In this document: positions 25,085 through 32,661 of the stretch, piece after piece
Position numbering within the stretch: position 1 is the first letter of the stretch
Layout: every line of letters begins with the position of its first letter
Position numbers and translations under genes: made by a program
The notes under the pieces: model-generated
Databases searched by the model: none
What the model was told of the DNA's origin: nothing
The model's input: only the letters and a program-made list of their open reading frames with translations
Source of the DNA: an uncultured Collinsella sp.
GTDB taxonomy: Bacteria > Actinomycetota > Coriobacteriia > Coriobacteriales > Coriobacteriaceae
NCBI GenBank assembly: GCA_900541135.1
Contig: UQIG01000024.1
Span: 1 to 33,451 of the forward strand
Direction of reading: 5' to 3'
Length of the DNA: 33,451 nucleotides

Positions 25085-26752
25085 ATGCCTACTGACATCG
25101 AAATCGCACGTTCTGTCACGCCGCTGCCTATTACCGAGGTGGCCAAGAACGCCGGCGTCGACGTTAAGCACCTTATTCCGTACGGCTTCGACAAGGCTAA
25201 GGTCGACTATTCACTACTCAACGAGCCGACTGATCACCAGGCCAAGCTCGTCCTCGTGACCGCTATCAACCCCACGCCCGCGGGCGAGGGCAAGACCACC
25301 ACGACCATCGGTCTGGCCGATGGTCTGCGTCGTCGCGGTATCAAGAGCGCCGTGGCCCTGCGTGAGCCTTCGCTCGGTCCCGTCTTTGGCGTCAAGGGCG
25401 GTGCCGCCGGCGGCGGCTGGGCCCAGGTCATTCCCATGGAGGACATCAACCTGCACTTTACCGGCGACTTCCATGCCATCGGTGCTGCCAACAACCTGCT
25501 GGCCGCCATGCTCGACAACCACATCCAGCAGGGCAATCAGCTCGGTATTGACGTTAAGCGCATCACCTGGAAGCGCGTCGTCGACATGAACGACCGCCAG
25601 CTGCGCCACGTCATCGACGGCATTGGCGGCAAGGCCCAGGGCGTACCGCGTGAGGACGGCTTTGATATCACCGTCGCCTCCGAGGTCATGGCAATCCTGT
25701 GCCTATCCACGAGCATCAACGACCTCAAGGAGCGCCTGGGCGAGATCGTCGTCGGCTACAGCTTTGCCGGCGAGCCCGTCCGCGCACGCGACCTTAAGGC
25801 CCAGGGAGCTATGGCCGCACTACTCAAGGATGCGCTCAAGCCCAATCTGGTGCAGACGCTCGAGGGTACGCCCGCGTTTGTCCACGGCGGTCCCTTCGCA
25901 AATATCGCCCACGGCTGCAACTCCATCATGGCCACGCGTATGGCTATGCGTTTTGGCGATGTCGCCATTACCGAGGCCGGCTTCGGCGCCGATCTGGGTG
26001 CCGAGAAGTTCCTCGACATCAAGTGCCGCATGACGGGCGTTCGCCCCAGCGCCGTCGTGGTCGTCGCCACTGCCCGCGCGCTGAAGTACAACGGTGGCGT
26101 CGCCAAGGCCGATCTCAACGAGGAGAACCTCGAGGCACTCAAGGCTGGCATGCCCAACCTGCTGCGTCACGTCGACAACATCCAGAACGTATATGGTCTG
26201 CCCTGCGTGGTCGCCATCAACCGCTTCCCGACGGACACCGAGGCCGAGCTTGCGCTCATTGAGTCCGAGTGCCAGAAGCTCGGCGTCAACGTTAAGCTTT
26301 CCGAGGTCTGGGCCAAGGGCGGCGAGGGCGCGCTCGAGCTTGCCGATGAGGTCATGCGTCTGATTGAGCAGCCTAGTGAGCTCAAGTTTGCCTATGAGGA
26401 CGGTGCCGATGTGGCCGACGCCCTCGAGGCCGTTGCCACCAAGGTTTACCGCGCCGACGGCGTCGACTTTACGCCGGCTGCCAAGCGCCAGCTCGCCGAG
26501 CTGCGCGAGAACGGCTTTGGCAACCTGCCGGTGTGCGTCGCCAAGACGCAGTACAGCTTTAGCGACAACGCCAAGGCCCTGGGCGCTCCCGAGAACTTCC
26601 GCATCACCGTGCGTGAGCTCAAGGTTTCTGCCGGCGCCCACTTTGTGGTCGCGCTGACCGGCAGTGTTCTGACCATGCCTGGTCTGCCCAAGGTGCCCGC
26701 GGCCGAAAACATCGACGTCGACAACGACGGCAACATCACCGGCCTGTTCTAA
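25085..26752 (+). CDS. fhs: Formate-tetrahydrofolate ligase
   Basis: Makes 10-formyl-tetrahydrofolate from formate, THF and ATP in one-carbon metabolism. The 555-residue length is the family norm. The P-loop reads TPAGEGKTTTT (64-74), preceded by the conserved KLVLVTAINP; GVKGGAAGGGWAQVIPMEDINLH, the LHFTGDFHAI stretch and the C-terminal LPKVPAAENIDVD are all typical. Start at ATG 25085 is supported by GAAAGGA 7 nt upstream; an earlier in-frame start at 25025 lies in the promoter and is rejected. A strong terminator ends the single-gene transcript. In gut anaerobes the enzyme supports formate use or purine synthesis; no acetogenesis genes are adjacent to argue for a Wood-Ljungdahl role. Confidence 0.98.
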   Translation: MPTDIEIARSVTPLPITEVAKNAGVDVKHLIPYGFDKAKVDYSLLNEPTDHQAKLVLVTAINPTPAGEGKTTTTIGLADGLRRRGIKSAVALREPSLGPVFGVKGGAAGGGWAQVIPMEDINLHFTGDFHAIGAANNLLAAMLDNHIQQGNQLGIDVKRITWKRVVDMNDRQLRHVIDGIGGKAQGVPREDGFDITVASEVMAILCLSTSINDLKERLGEIVVGYSFAGEPVRARDLKAQGAMAALLKDALKPNLVQTLEGTPAFVHGGPFANIAHGCNSIMATRMAMRFGDVAITEAGFGADLGAEKFLDIKCRMTGVRPSAVVVVATARALKYNGGVAKADLNEENLEALKAGMPNLLRHVDNIQNVYGLPCVVAINRFPTDTEAELALIESECQKLGVNVKLSEVWAKGGEGALELADEVMRLIEQPSELKFAYEDGADVADALEAVATKVYRADGVDFTPAAKRQLAELRENGFGNLPVCVAKTQYSFSDNAKALGAPENFRITVRELKVSAGAHFVVALTGSVLTMPGLPKVPAAENIDVDNDGNITGLF

Positions 26753-26777
26753 GCCTGCTGTCCATAGCTGCTAGCCC

Positions 26778-26813
26778 GCCCCGCCGCGCCCACAAGGCAC
26801 GGCGGGGCTTTTT
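26778..26813 (+). terminator. Rho-independent terminator of fhs
   Basis: A 9-bp GC stem (26778-26786 with 26800-26808), extended past a single mismatch by three more pairs, then TTTTT (26809-26813). Confidence 0.9.
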
Positions 26814-26880
26814 GATCCTTAGGCCCGCGCATGTCTTGTAGATACCGACGGACTCTGCCCGTCATAGGCTTTTGCGCGGG

Positions 26881-26886
26881 TAGAAT
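26881..26886 (+). promoter_or_regulatory. -10 element of the membrane-protein gene
   Basis: TAGAAT in the context GCGGGTAGAATG, 45 bp before the start codon, resembling the GCGGGTAGGATG ahead of addB. No clear -35. Confidence 0.35.
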
Positions 26887-26931
26887 GCATGGATAACTTG
26901 ATGCTCACGCGCGACGGAAAGGAATCGTTGC

Positions 26932-27921
26932 ATGGATCAGGACAAGACAACCGTGATGGGCGGCTACGGTTCCGCGCAGGCTGGCGATAGCGCCGATGCG
27001 ACCCGCGTTGTTCCCAACCCCGGTTATACCGACCCCGCCGCGACGCAGCCTTCTGCCGGGCCCACCCGGGTTATGGGCTATGGCGACACGGCGCAGGATT
27101 CTTACGCTACATCTTCGCAAGGCCCCTATGGCAACGCAGCTCCGGATCCGTTTGATTACGCACCGCAGGATTCTTATGCTGCCTCGACGCCGAATCCCTA
27201 TGATGGCCTGCCGCAGAATCCCATTCCGCAGCCTCAGCAGACGACGTATATGCCTCGCACGGCGCAGCCTCGCTACGAGTCGCGCGAGCCGTATCGCGAG
27301 TACCCCAAGTCGATTCCGCAATATGGCGAGGACGAAGAGAGGAAAACGTCGCGTTCGTCGAGCGTGATCAAGAAGATCCTCATCGTACTGGCGATCTTCT
27401 TTGCGCTGTCGGTTGTGTTTGCCATTGTGTCGGGCATGCTCAACAAGCGAGGGAGCTCAACGGCCGATACCACTGCCGAGCAAACCGAGTCCGCCTCGTC
27501 TGGCACTGTCGATCTGAGCGATATCCCGGGGCAGTACTGGTCCAACGCCAAGAAGCTCCTCAAGTCGCGCGGAGCCGACCTTTCGAACGCCGTGATCCTG
27601 ACCGACGATGGCTCAACGCCCGTCGTCGATGCTAACTGGGTCGTTACTTCTGCCTACTATAACGACAACGGCAACCTCGAAATTCAACTCACGCACAAGA
27701 ACAGCTCGGGCAACTCGTCCGACGGCCAAAGCGGTACCGACAGCTCGAGCTCCAATGCGCTGGAGGACTTGAGCAACAAGGCACAGGAGTTGGGAGACAA
27801 GGCGCAAGAGCTGGGCGATACGGCGCAAAACCTGGGCGATACCGCGCAGAACTTGGGCGGCATGGCGACGGATGCCTGGAACGCACTGCAAAACGGCATC
27901 TCGGGCGCGCAGGGAAACTAG
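26932..27921 (+). CDS. Single-pass membrane protein with disordered N-terminus and C-terminal repeats
   Basis: I do not recognise a named family. The 329-residue protein has a cytoplasmic, Pro/Gln/Tyr-rich unstructured region (1-145) and one membrane helix (about 146-170: VIKKILIVLAIFFALSVVFA). A small extracellular domain follows (about 190-255; PGQYWSNAKKLLKSRGADL is faintly PASTA-like). The C-terminus ends in a Ser/Gly linker and four tandem 7-residue repeats (283-310). The disordered region contains three T-x-V motifs (KTTVM, ATRVV, PTRVM) that resemble Ser/Thr-kinase or FHA-target sites of actinobacteria, which is speculative. A GAAAGGA ribosome site is present. It converges with the CDF gene 18 bp downstream, with no terminator visible between them. 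Confidence 0.7.
   Translation: MDQDKTTVMGGYGSAQAGDSADATRVVPNPGYTDPAATQPSAGPTRVMGYGDTAQDSYATSSQGPYGNAAPDPFDYAPQDSYAASTPNPYDGLPQNPIPQPQQTTYMPRTAQPRYESREPYREYPKSIPQYGEDEERKTSRSSSVIKKILIVLAIFFALSVVFAIVSGMLNKRGSSTADTTAEQTESASSGTVDLSDIPGQYWSNAKKLLKSRGADLSNAVILTDDGSTPVVDANWVVTSAYYNDNGNLEIQLTHKNSSGNSSDGQSGTDSSSSNALEDLSNKAQELGDKAQELGDTAQNLGDTAQNLGGMATDAWNALQNGISGAQGN
27778..27861 (+). repeat. Four tandem 21-bp units encoding a 7-residue repeat
   Basis: The units at 27778, 27799, 27820 and 27841 encode KAQELGD, KAQELGD, TAQNLGD and TAQNLGG. Conserved A, Q, L and G at period 7 suggest a short coiled-coil or amphipathic helix. The DNA units differ at synonymous sites, so the repeat is not a very recent expansion. 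Confidence 0.85.
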
Positions 27922-27939
27922 CGGACGAGCGGAGCGGGG

Positions 27940-29121
27940 CTACAGCTGCTCGGCCGGACGCTCGGGCGAGCTGAAGCCCGAATCAAACGTGACGACGCAT
28001 GAGACGTCGGGTCGGCGCTCGTGCACGATGCGCGTGACGAGCTCCAGCAGCTCCTCGTCGGATATGTCAAAGCCGTCGGGACGCACCAGGTCAAACGAAA
28101 CGAACCCGTCGTGCTCGTGCAGGTCGTGGATGGAGAGCGCGGGATCGATCTGCATGACGCCGCGCTTGACCCAGCCGCGCAGGTCGTCGCCGGTTGTCGC
28201 GATGGGGTCGCAGTGTAGCGTGATACCGATGCCCATCTGGCGCTTGATGTCGTGCTCGATGGTGTCCAGAATCTCGTGGTGCTCAAATGCGTCGCCCTCG
28301 CCGGGCATCTCCACGTGGGCGCTGGCAAACTGACGACCGGGGCCGTAGTCGTGCACCATGAGGTCGTGTGTGCCCAAGACCTGCGGATAGGACATGATCT
28401 TGTCGCGGATTGCCTGGACGAGCTTGGGGTCGGGCGCTTGCCCCAGCAACGGGCTGATGGCGTCGCGCACCAGGCCCATGCCGCTGATGCAAATGAAGAT
28501 GCCCACGCCCAGGCCCGCCCAGCCGTCGAGGTCAAAGCCGGTCGTCTGCGAAATAAGCGCCGCCACCAAGACCGAGCCCGAGGTGATGACGTCGTTTTTG
28601 GAGTCCTGTGCTGTGGCGATGAGCGTCTCCGAGTCGATGCGGTCGCCCAGCGTGCGGTTGAACGCGGCCATCCAGAGCTTTACGAGCATGGACGTAGCCA
28701 GTGCCGCAAGGGGAATGAACGTGTAAGCGGTGGGGGAAGGCTTGATGATCTTGGTGACCGACTCGAGGATCAGGTTGATGCCGACGGCGCAAACCAGGAC
28801 GGCAACGAACAGGCCGGCTAGGTACTCATAGCGGCCGTGGCCGTAAGGGTGACCCTCGTCTGCCGGGCGGCTGGCAAGGCGGAACCCGAGCAGGCTCACG
28901 ATGTTGCTCGAGGCATCGGAGAGGTTGTTGAAAGCGTCGGCGATGAGGGAGACGGAGCCGGCGAGCAGGCCCGCGATGCCCTTTGCCAGGCACAGGGTGA
29001 TGTTGAGGCCAATGCAGATGAGGCTTGCGGCAAAGCCCGCGTTAGTGCGGCAAGATGCATCGACCGGCTCGCTCTCGCTGCCGGGAACAAGCGTATGTAC
29101 CAGTCGATTTACAAATAGCAT
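27940..29121 (-). CDS. Cation diffusion facilitator family metal transporter
   Basis: Proton-coupled exporter of divalent metal ions in the cytoplasmic membrane. The 393-residue protein has six predicted membrane helices and a long cytoplasmic C-terminal domain. The transport site reads NNLSD in helix 2 (Asn65, Asp69) and DSKND in helix 5 (Asp173, Asp177), and the HPYGHGRYEYLAGL loop is typical. Zn/Cd-type members usually have His in these sites; Asn/Asp sets point toward Mn or Fe, but this is inference. I chose ATG at 29121 because GAGGA lies 8 nt upstream; ATGs at 29142 and 29280 lack ribosome sites and precede a region without transporter homology. It converges with the preceding membrane-protein gene. 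Confidence 0.9.
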   Translation of the reverse strand: MLFVNRLVHTLVPGSESEPVDASCRTNAGFAASLICIGLNITLCLAKGIAGLLAGSVSLIADAFNNLSDASSNIVSLLGFRLASRPADEGHPYGHGRYEYLAGLFVAVLVCAVGINLILESVTKIIKPSPTAYTFIPLAALATSMLVKLWMAAFNRTLGDRIDSETLIATAQDSKNDVITSGSVLVAALISQTTGFDLDGWAGLGVGIFICISGMGLVRDAISPLLGQAPDPKLVQAIRDKIMSYPQVLGTHDLMVHDYGPGRQFASAHVEMPGEGDAFEHHEILDTIEHDIKRQMGIGITLHCDPIATTGDDLRGWVKRGVMQIDPALSIHDLHEHDGFVSFDLVRPDGFDISDEELLELVTRIVHERRPDVSCVVTFDSGFSSPERPAEQL

Positions 29122-29339
29122 AGCGGTCGTCCTCACAATCATGTTTAAGGGGATAGTGTAGCTCGCACGGGGGCGCCGTGCGCCGATGCTCAGAAAATGC
29201 AGCAATAGTCTGCCGGTGCTAACGAGCGAGCCTTCTCGTCTGCCTGGGTGGTCCATTTTGGGCCACATGGGTATGGGCATGTGCCTGCTTGCTCGACATA
29301 CTTAATGTCGACAGCCCCTGCGCAAAGGAGGACGTATCC

Positions 29340-30677
29340 ATGGACGAGATGTTTGCCATTAAATGCCAAAACTGCGGCGGCCCTATGTACTCACACCAGG
29401 CTAAACGCAGCTTTGAGTGCGCCTATTGCGGCACGGTCGTTCCGTGGCAGGCCGATGCGGGGGAGCCCAAGAGCGCCCTGGGCATTCGCCATGCGCCGCT
29501 GACGGTTGTCGATGGACTGCTTAAGCTCACCCACGTGTCGCAGCTTGAGCGCCCGGTGGACCCCGACTGGTATTTCTTTAATGCGTACTGGCGCAACCAG
29601 TCGGTTCTGGAGCATCTGCTGTGGGAGGACCGCGGCACGGCGCAGGAGTTCCAAGAGGCTGCGCACGTGAGCATTCCCTGCCCCTTCTGCGGCGCGTCCT
29701 TTGAGGGGTCATCGACCCAGCGCGTGTTTGAGTGTCCGTCCTGCGGCAACAAAATCGGTGTGGCCGACCTGCTCAAACCCGGTACGTTTAGCAAACGCTT
29801 GACCTTGGGCGTTGGTGCCGAGTACGTGTCTGAGCAGGGTATTCCCTGTGAAATCTCGCCACAGCAGGCACGTGCCAACGCGCTGCAACTGGTGCGCCAG
29901 TACCCCGACGCCTTTGCCGGGCACGACGTGGAAGACGCGATCCAAAACGACATGATGCTCTTCTATTTCCCCATGGCGCTGGCGGACTTGCGCATGATGG
30001 CGAGCTTCCCGGGCAAGGGCCTGAGCAAGGAGGCCTTGGTGTACTACGAGGTGCTCGACTGGGCATACCCCAGGGCAAACTACCTGGACGTTCGCCTCAT
30101 GGGCATTTTGGAGCCGTGGGACTTTGCCAAGGTCGGTCCGTTCGATCCCGCCATGCAGGAAGGTGACTTTCGCGTTGTCTCAGTCGATGCGTCTACCAAG
30201 GACCAGGTGGTCATTGATAAGTTGGCGCTCGACGTTGCGGGCAACGACGCCGAGGCTGTACTGGGGCTCAATAAAAAGAGCATTCGCATGTGGGCGCGCA
30301 AGGCCCGCAAACATAAGGACGGCCTGGTGATGGTGCCGGTCTACTTTGTCGATCGTCCGGCGACAGACGGCCGCGATGGCGAGCAGGTGCGCATTGCCGT
30401 AAACGGCCAGACGGGCCGCGCGGCCGCGGTGGTGTTTAGCGACAAGCGCGAAACGCATATCGTGGCGCCGCTCAGCCCGAGCCTGCATCTGTCCGGTGAG
30501 AGCACCGTGCACGCCACGCCCGTCGAGGTCAAATACGTTAAATCGCCCTTCCTGTACCAGATCGTGCGCCGTGGAGGCGGCGAGCAACCGCGCCAGGTTG
30601 CAGCCGCCGTCGAGGGTTCCTACCGAGAGGAGAAGCCCAAACGCCGCGGTCTGCTGGGTGCGCTATTTGGGAAGTAG
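29340..30677 (+). CDS. Double zinc-ribbon protein of unknown function
   Basis: A 445-residue soluble protein with two four-Cys zinc ribbons: Cys9/12/27/30 (KCQNCGG...ECAYCG) and Cys114/117/132/135 (PCPFCGA...ECPSCGN). Between them lies a W/Y/F-rich segment (about 75-95). The rest (about 145-430) is mixed alpha/beta with a basic Lys/Arg end (EEKPKRRGLLGALFGK). Such ribbons occur in TFIIB-like, TPM-associated and other bacterial proteins, but I do not recognise the large C-terminal part. AAAGGAGG lies 8 nt before ATG 29340; an in-frame start at 29289 is not needed. No enzyme motif is visible. Zinc-dependent assembly or nucleic-acid binding would be a guess. Confidence 0.75.
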   Translation: MDEMFAIKCQNCGGPMYSHQAKRSFECAYCGTVVPWQADAGEPKSALGIRHAPLTVVDGLLKLTHVSQLERPVDPDWYFFNAYWRNQSVLEHLLWEDRGTAQEFQEAAHVSIPCPFCGASFEGSSTQRVFECPSCGNKIGVADLLKPGTFSKRLTLGVGAEYVSEQGIPCEISPQQARANALQLVRQYPDAFAGHDVEDAIQNDMMLFYFPMALADLRMMASFPGKGLSKEALVYYEVLDWAYPRANYLDVRLMGILEPWDFAKVGPFDPAMQEGDFRVVSVDASTKDQVVIDKLALDVAGNDAEAVLGLNKKSIRMWARKARKHKDGLVMVPVYFVDRPATDGRDGEQVRIAVNGQTGRAAAVVFSDKRETHIVAPLSPSLHLSGESTVHATPVEVKYVKSPFLYQIVRRGGGEQPRQVAAAVEGSYREEKPKRRGLLGALFGK

Positions 30678-30782
30678 GGGAGTAGCACCGGTTGTTGCCG
30701 TAAGGTGATGGCCGGGGGTGCGGGGCAGCTCTCAGGAGTGCGGGCTGCCGTCTGATTGTTTGAGGGTGCCAGATGTAAATAA

Positions 30783-30924
30783 ACAGTGGAGCGGCTGCAA
30801 AAGAGCCTCCTCACTGTGTAAAATCAGGTTGTGCCGCGGAACCCGCTCCTCAGCTAGTCACACTTCGGAAGCGCGGGCAACGCAGGTATTATCGTCTAAA
30901 GGGCCGGCTGCAACCGGCCCTTTT
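30783..30924 (+). ncRNA. Possible structured RNA or leader with T-box-like core
   Basis: An imperfect 14-position hairpin (30783-30796 with 30804-30817) is followed after 8 nt by AGG, a 7-nt bulge TTGTGCC, GCGG, loop AAC, CCGC, T and CCT (30826-30850). This has the geometry of a T-box antiterminator, whose consensus is AGGGTGGNACCGCG. A terminator hairpin ends it at about 30924. Against a working T-box: the tRNA-pairing UGGN would be UUGU, the terminator does not overlap the antiterminator, and no plus-strand gene follows. It could be a small RNA, a relic leader or chance. Confidence 0.25.
30898..30924 (+). terminator. Rho-independent terminator
   Basis: A perfect 10-bp stem (30898-30907 with 30914-30923) with a 6-nt CTGCAA loop and a T-run overlapping the stem end (TTTT to 30924, then C, T). 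It lies 220 nt after the double zinc-ribbon gene and could end that transcript or an independent RNA. Confidence 0.8.
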
Positions 30925-31102
30925 CTGTGGCAGCCAATGGACCCACATCAGACGAAGGCCGCGTCTTTGCCTGTCAGGTCACGCTCGCCAGCCACGGCTA
31001 GAATGTCGTTGCCGGCGTCCATGACCGGTATTGTTTCGTAGCGTGCGTCGCAACCGCGAGTGCGCCTGCGACGGCTGCGGTGGCTTCGGTCGCAACGTGC
31101 TG

Positions 31103-32132
31103 CTACCCTTGCGTTTCGCCATTGGTCGCTTCGTTGATGGCGCGGTACTCGGCACTCAGCTCGCGCGCTAGCTCTTCCTTGCTTGGAAGATACGGCAGGT
31201 ATTTGGCGGCAAACACTTGGTCGTTGTCTTCGGGCAGCGTGTACTCGACAATCGAATCGCTTTTGTCCGCGCAGAGCACGATGCCTATGGGCGGATTGTC
31301 GCCTTCGTTCATGAGCTCGCGCGTGTAGTAGTTCACATACATTTGCATCTGGCCCAGGTCCTGATGCGTAAGGTCGTCCGTCTTAAGGTCGATGAGCACG
31401 AAGCAGCGCATCAGATAGTTGTAAAAAACAAGGTCAATATAGAAATGGCGCCCATCAAAGGTGATGCGCTTTTGGCGCGCCTCGAAAGCGAAACCACGGC
31501 CAAGCTCCAGCAGGAACTTCTGAAGATGCGTGATGAGCGCCTGCTCTAGATCGCTCTCGCGAAACGCAGTATCGTCCGAGAAACCTAAAAACTCCAGTAC
31601 ATACGGGTCGCGGATGATATCCTCGGGGCGACGAGCCGGGGCGCTCTTTTGGATTTCCTGGGTGACGGCCTCCTTGTCCTTGCTGGCAAGTAGGCGCTCG
31701 CGGAACATGGTGTTGATCTGGCGTTCGAGCTGACGCGTGCTCCAACGAGAATCGGCGCATTCGTTCATGTACCATGTTCGAGCATCAGGGTCGGTTATAC
31801 GCGATAACCTGCGGTAATGTGTCCAATTCAATTCGGAACGCAAGATAAAACTGACGCATGTATCTTAAGCTTCTGGCGTTGAAGCCTCTGCCAAAATCCT
31901 TAGTCAATCTAACGGCAAGTTCGTCGATCAGTGCATCGCCATACTTGGCGCGCTCCTCTCCGCCCTGTTCATCAACAATACTCTTGCCGATCTCCCAATA
32001 TGCCTCAACCATCGCAAAGTTAACGGCGGTATAGGCCTTGTCGCGAGCGGCGTTGAGAATCGAGGAGACCTGCTTGTAAAAACCTTCGGGCACGATTGCC
32101 GATTCTCCACGGTTTACTAGTTCACCCATCAC
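31103..32132 (-). pseudogene. YhcG-type PDDEXK nuclease (DUF1016), frameshifted
   Basis: Two overlapping reading frames cover one family. The upstream frame (32132 down to 31785) has the DUF1016 N-terminal domain (EGFYKQVSSILNAARDKAYTAVNFAMVEAYWEIGKSIV, MRQFYLAF). The downstream frame (31843-31103) continues with LRSELNWTHYRRLSRI and the full C-terminal nuclease, including IDLVFYN and LIDLKTD of the PD-(D/E)XK site. The join at FYLAF to LRSELNW misses a few codons and shifts frame at GGAACGCAA (31835-31843), as a short out-of-frame deletion would. Such proteins often sit near restriction or transposon genes. The C-terminal piece could still be translated from the TTG at 31843, so loss of function is likely but not proven. 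Confidence 0.8.
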
Positions 32133-32246
32133 TGTCGCCCCACTTTCCTCTTGTGGAATGCATCTTTAACGCATTTAGTTTAAAGCCTCGCGCGGACACG
32201 AATTGCTATGTTGTCTGGCACCTTCGCATGGGAGCCTTGCGGTGGT

Positions 32247-32252
32247 TAAAAT
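32247..32252 (+). promoter_or_regulatory. -10 element of the PH-like gene
   Basis: TAAAAT lies 45 bp before the chosen ATG; a weak TTCGCA (32223-32228) is 18 bp upstream. The position argues against the GTG at 32253 as a start, which would leave no leader. Confidence 0.35.
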
Positions 32253-32297
32253 GTGACCATAGAGGCAGTTTTAGCGAACCCCGCGGGAGTGACGCGT

Positions 32298-32567
32298 ATG
32301 GACAACAACACGCTGCTGTTCCAGGACAAAGGTTCGGGTAGGTTTAAAGACGTCAAGATCTACCCTAACCGCATCGAGGTGCTCAAGAAGGGCACTTTTG
32401 GTGGCAAGCACACCGAGATTGTTTATCTTAAGGACATTACGGGGGTCAGCAGGATCAAGGGCCGCGACGTTTTCCTACGTAACAGGCTGTTGACTGCCTG
32501 TGTCTTTAGTCTGAGCAGCCGCTCCCAAGCTCAGGAGTTCGTGAATGCGCTGAACATGGTGATGTAG
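32298..32567 (+). CDS. Small bacterial PH-like domain protein
   Basis: An 89-residue protein made of one beta-rich domain and a final helix: FKDVKIYPNRIEVLKKG, then EIVYLKDITGVSRIKG, then a C-terminal helix SRSQAQEFVNALNMV. This is the pattern of short bacterial PH-like domains (DUF4429/bPH type), which bind proteins or membranes; the partner is unknown. ATG 32298 is chosen for GGGAG about 9 nt upstream; a GTG at 32253 sits on the promoter. Cytosolic, no signal. It is flanked by the broken nuclease gene and a terminator of the opposite strand. Confidence 0.65.
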   Translation: MDNNTLLFQDKGSGRFKDVKIYPNRIEVLKKGTFGGKHTEIVYLKDITGVSRIKGRDVFLRNRLLTACVFSLSSRSQAQEFVNALNMVM

Positions 32568-32592
32568 CCGATAACGGTGTTCGGGCTAAGGT

Positions 32593-32626
32593 AAAAATCG
32601 GGGCGCAGAACGGTATTCTGCGCCCC
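32593..32626 (-). terminator. Rho-independent terminator of the surface-protein gene
   Basis: A perfect 11-bp stem (32600-32610 with 32616-32626), loop 5 nt, followed on the minus strand by a U-run (32597 down to 32593). It lies 35 nt beyond the stop codon of the minus-strand surface protein. Confidence 0.85.
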
Positions 32627-32661
32627 CCAATTGAGTCGATGTGTCTAAAAGGCGGGCTTGC

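Larger units (their letters stand above)
30678..31102. other. 425-bp stretch without a convincing gene
   Basis: It holds a GGCAGC/GCTGCC hairpin (30724-30729 with 30744-30749), a long imperfect hairpin (30783-30817), a -10-like TAAAAT (30819-30824), an antiterminator-like fold (30826-30850) and a strong terminator (30898-30924). A 24-codon minus-strand ORF (31022-30948, ending GERDLTGKDAAFV) has coding-like composition and an open frame upstream of its ATG, so it could be a gene remnant, but I cannot name it. No tRNA is seen. Confidence 0.5.
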
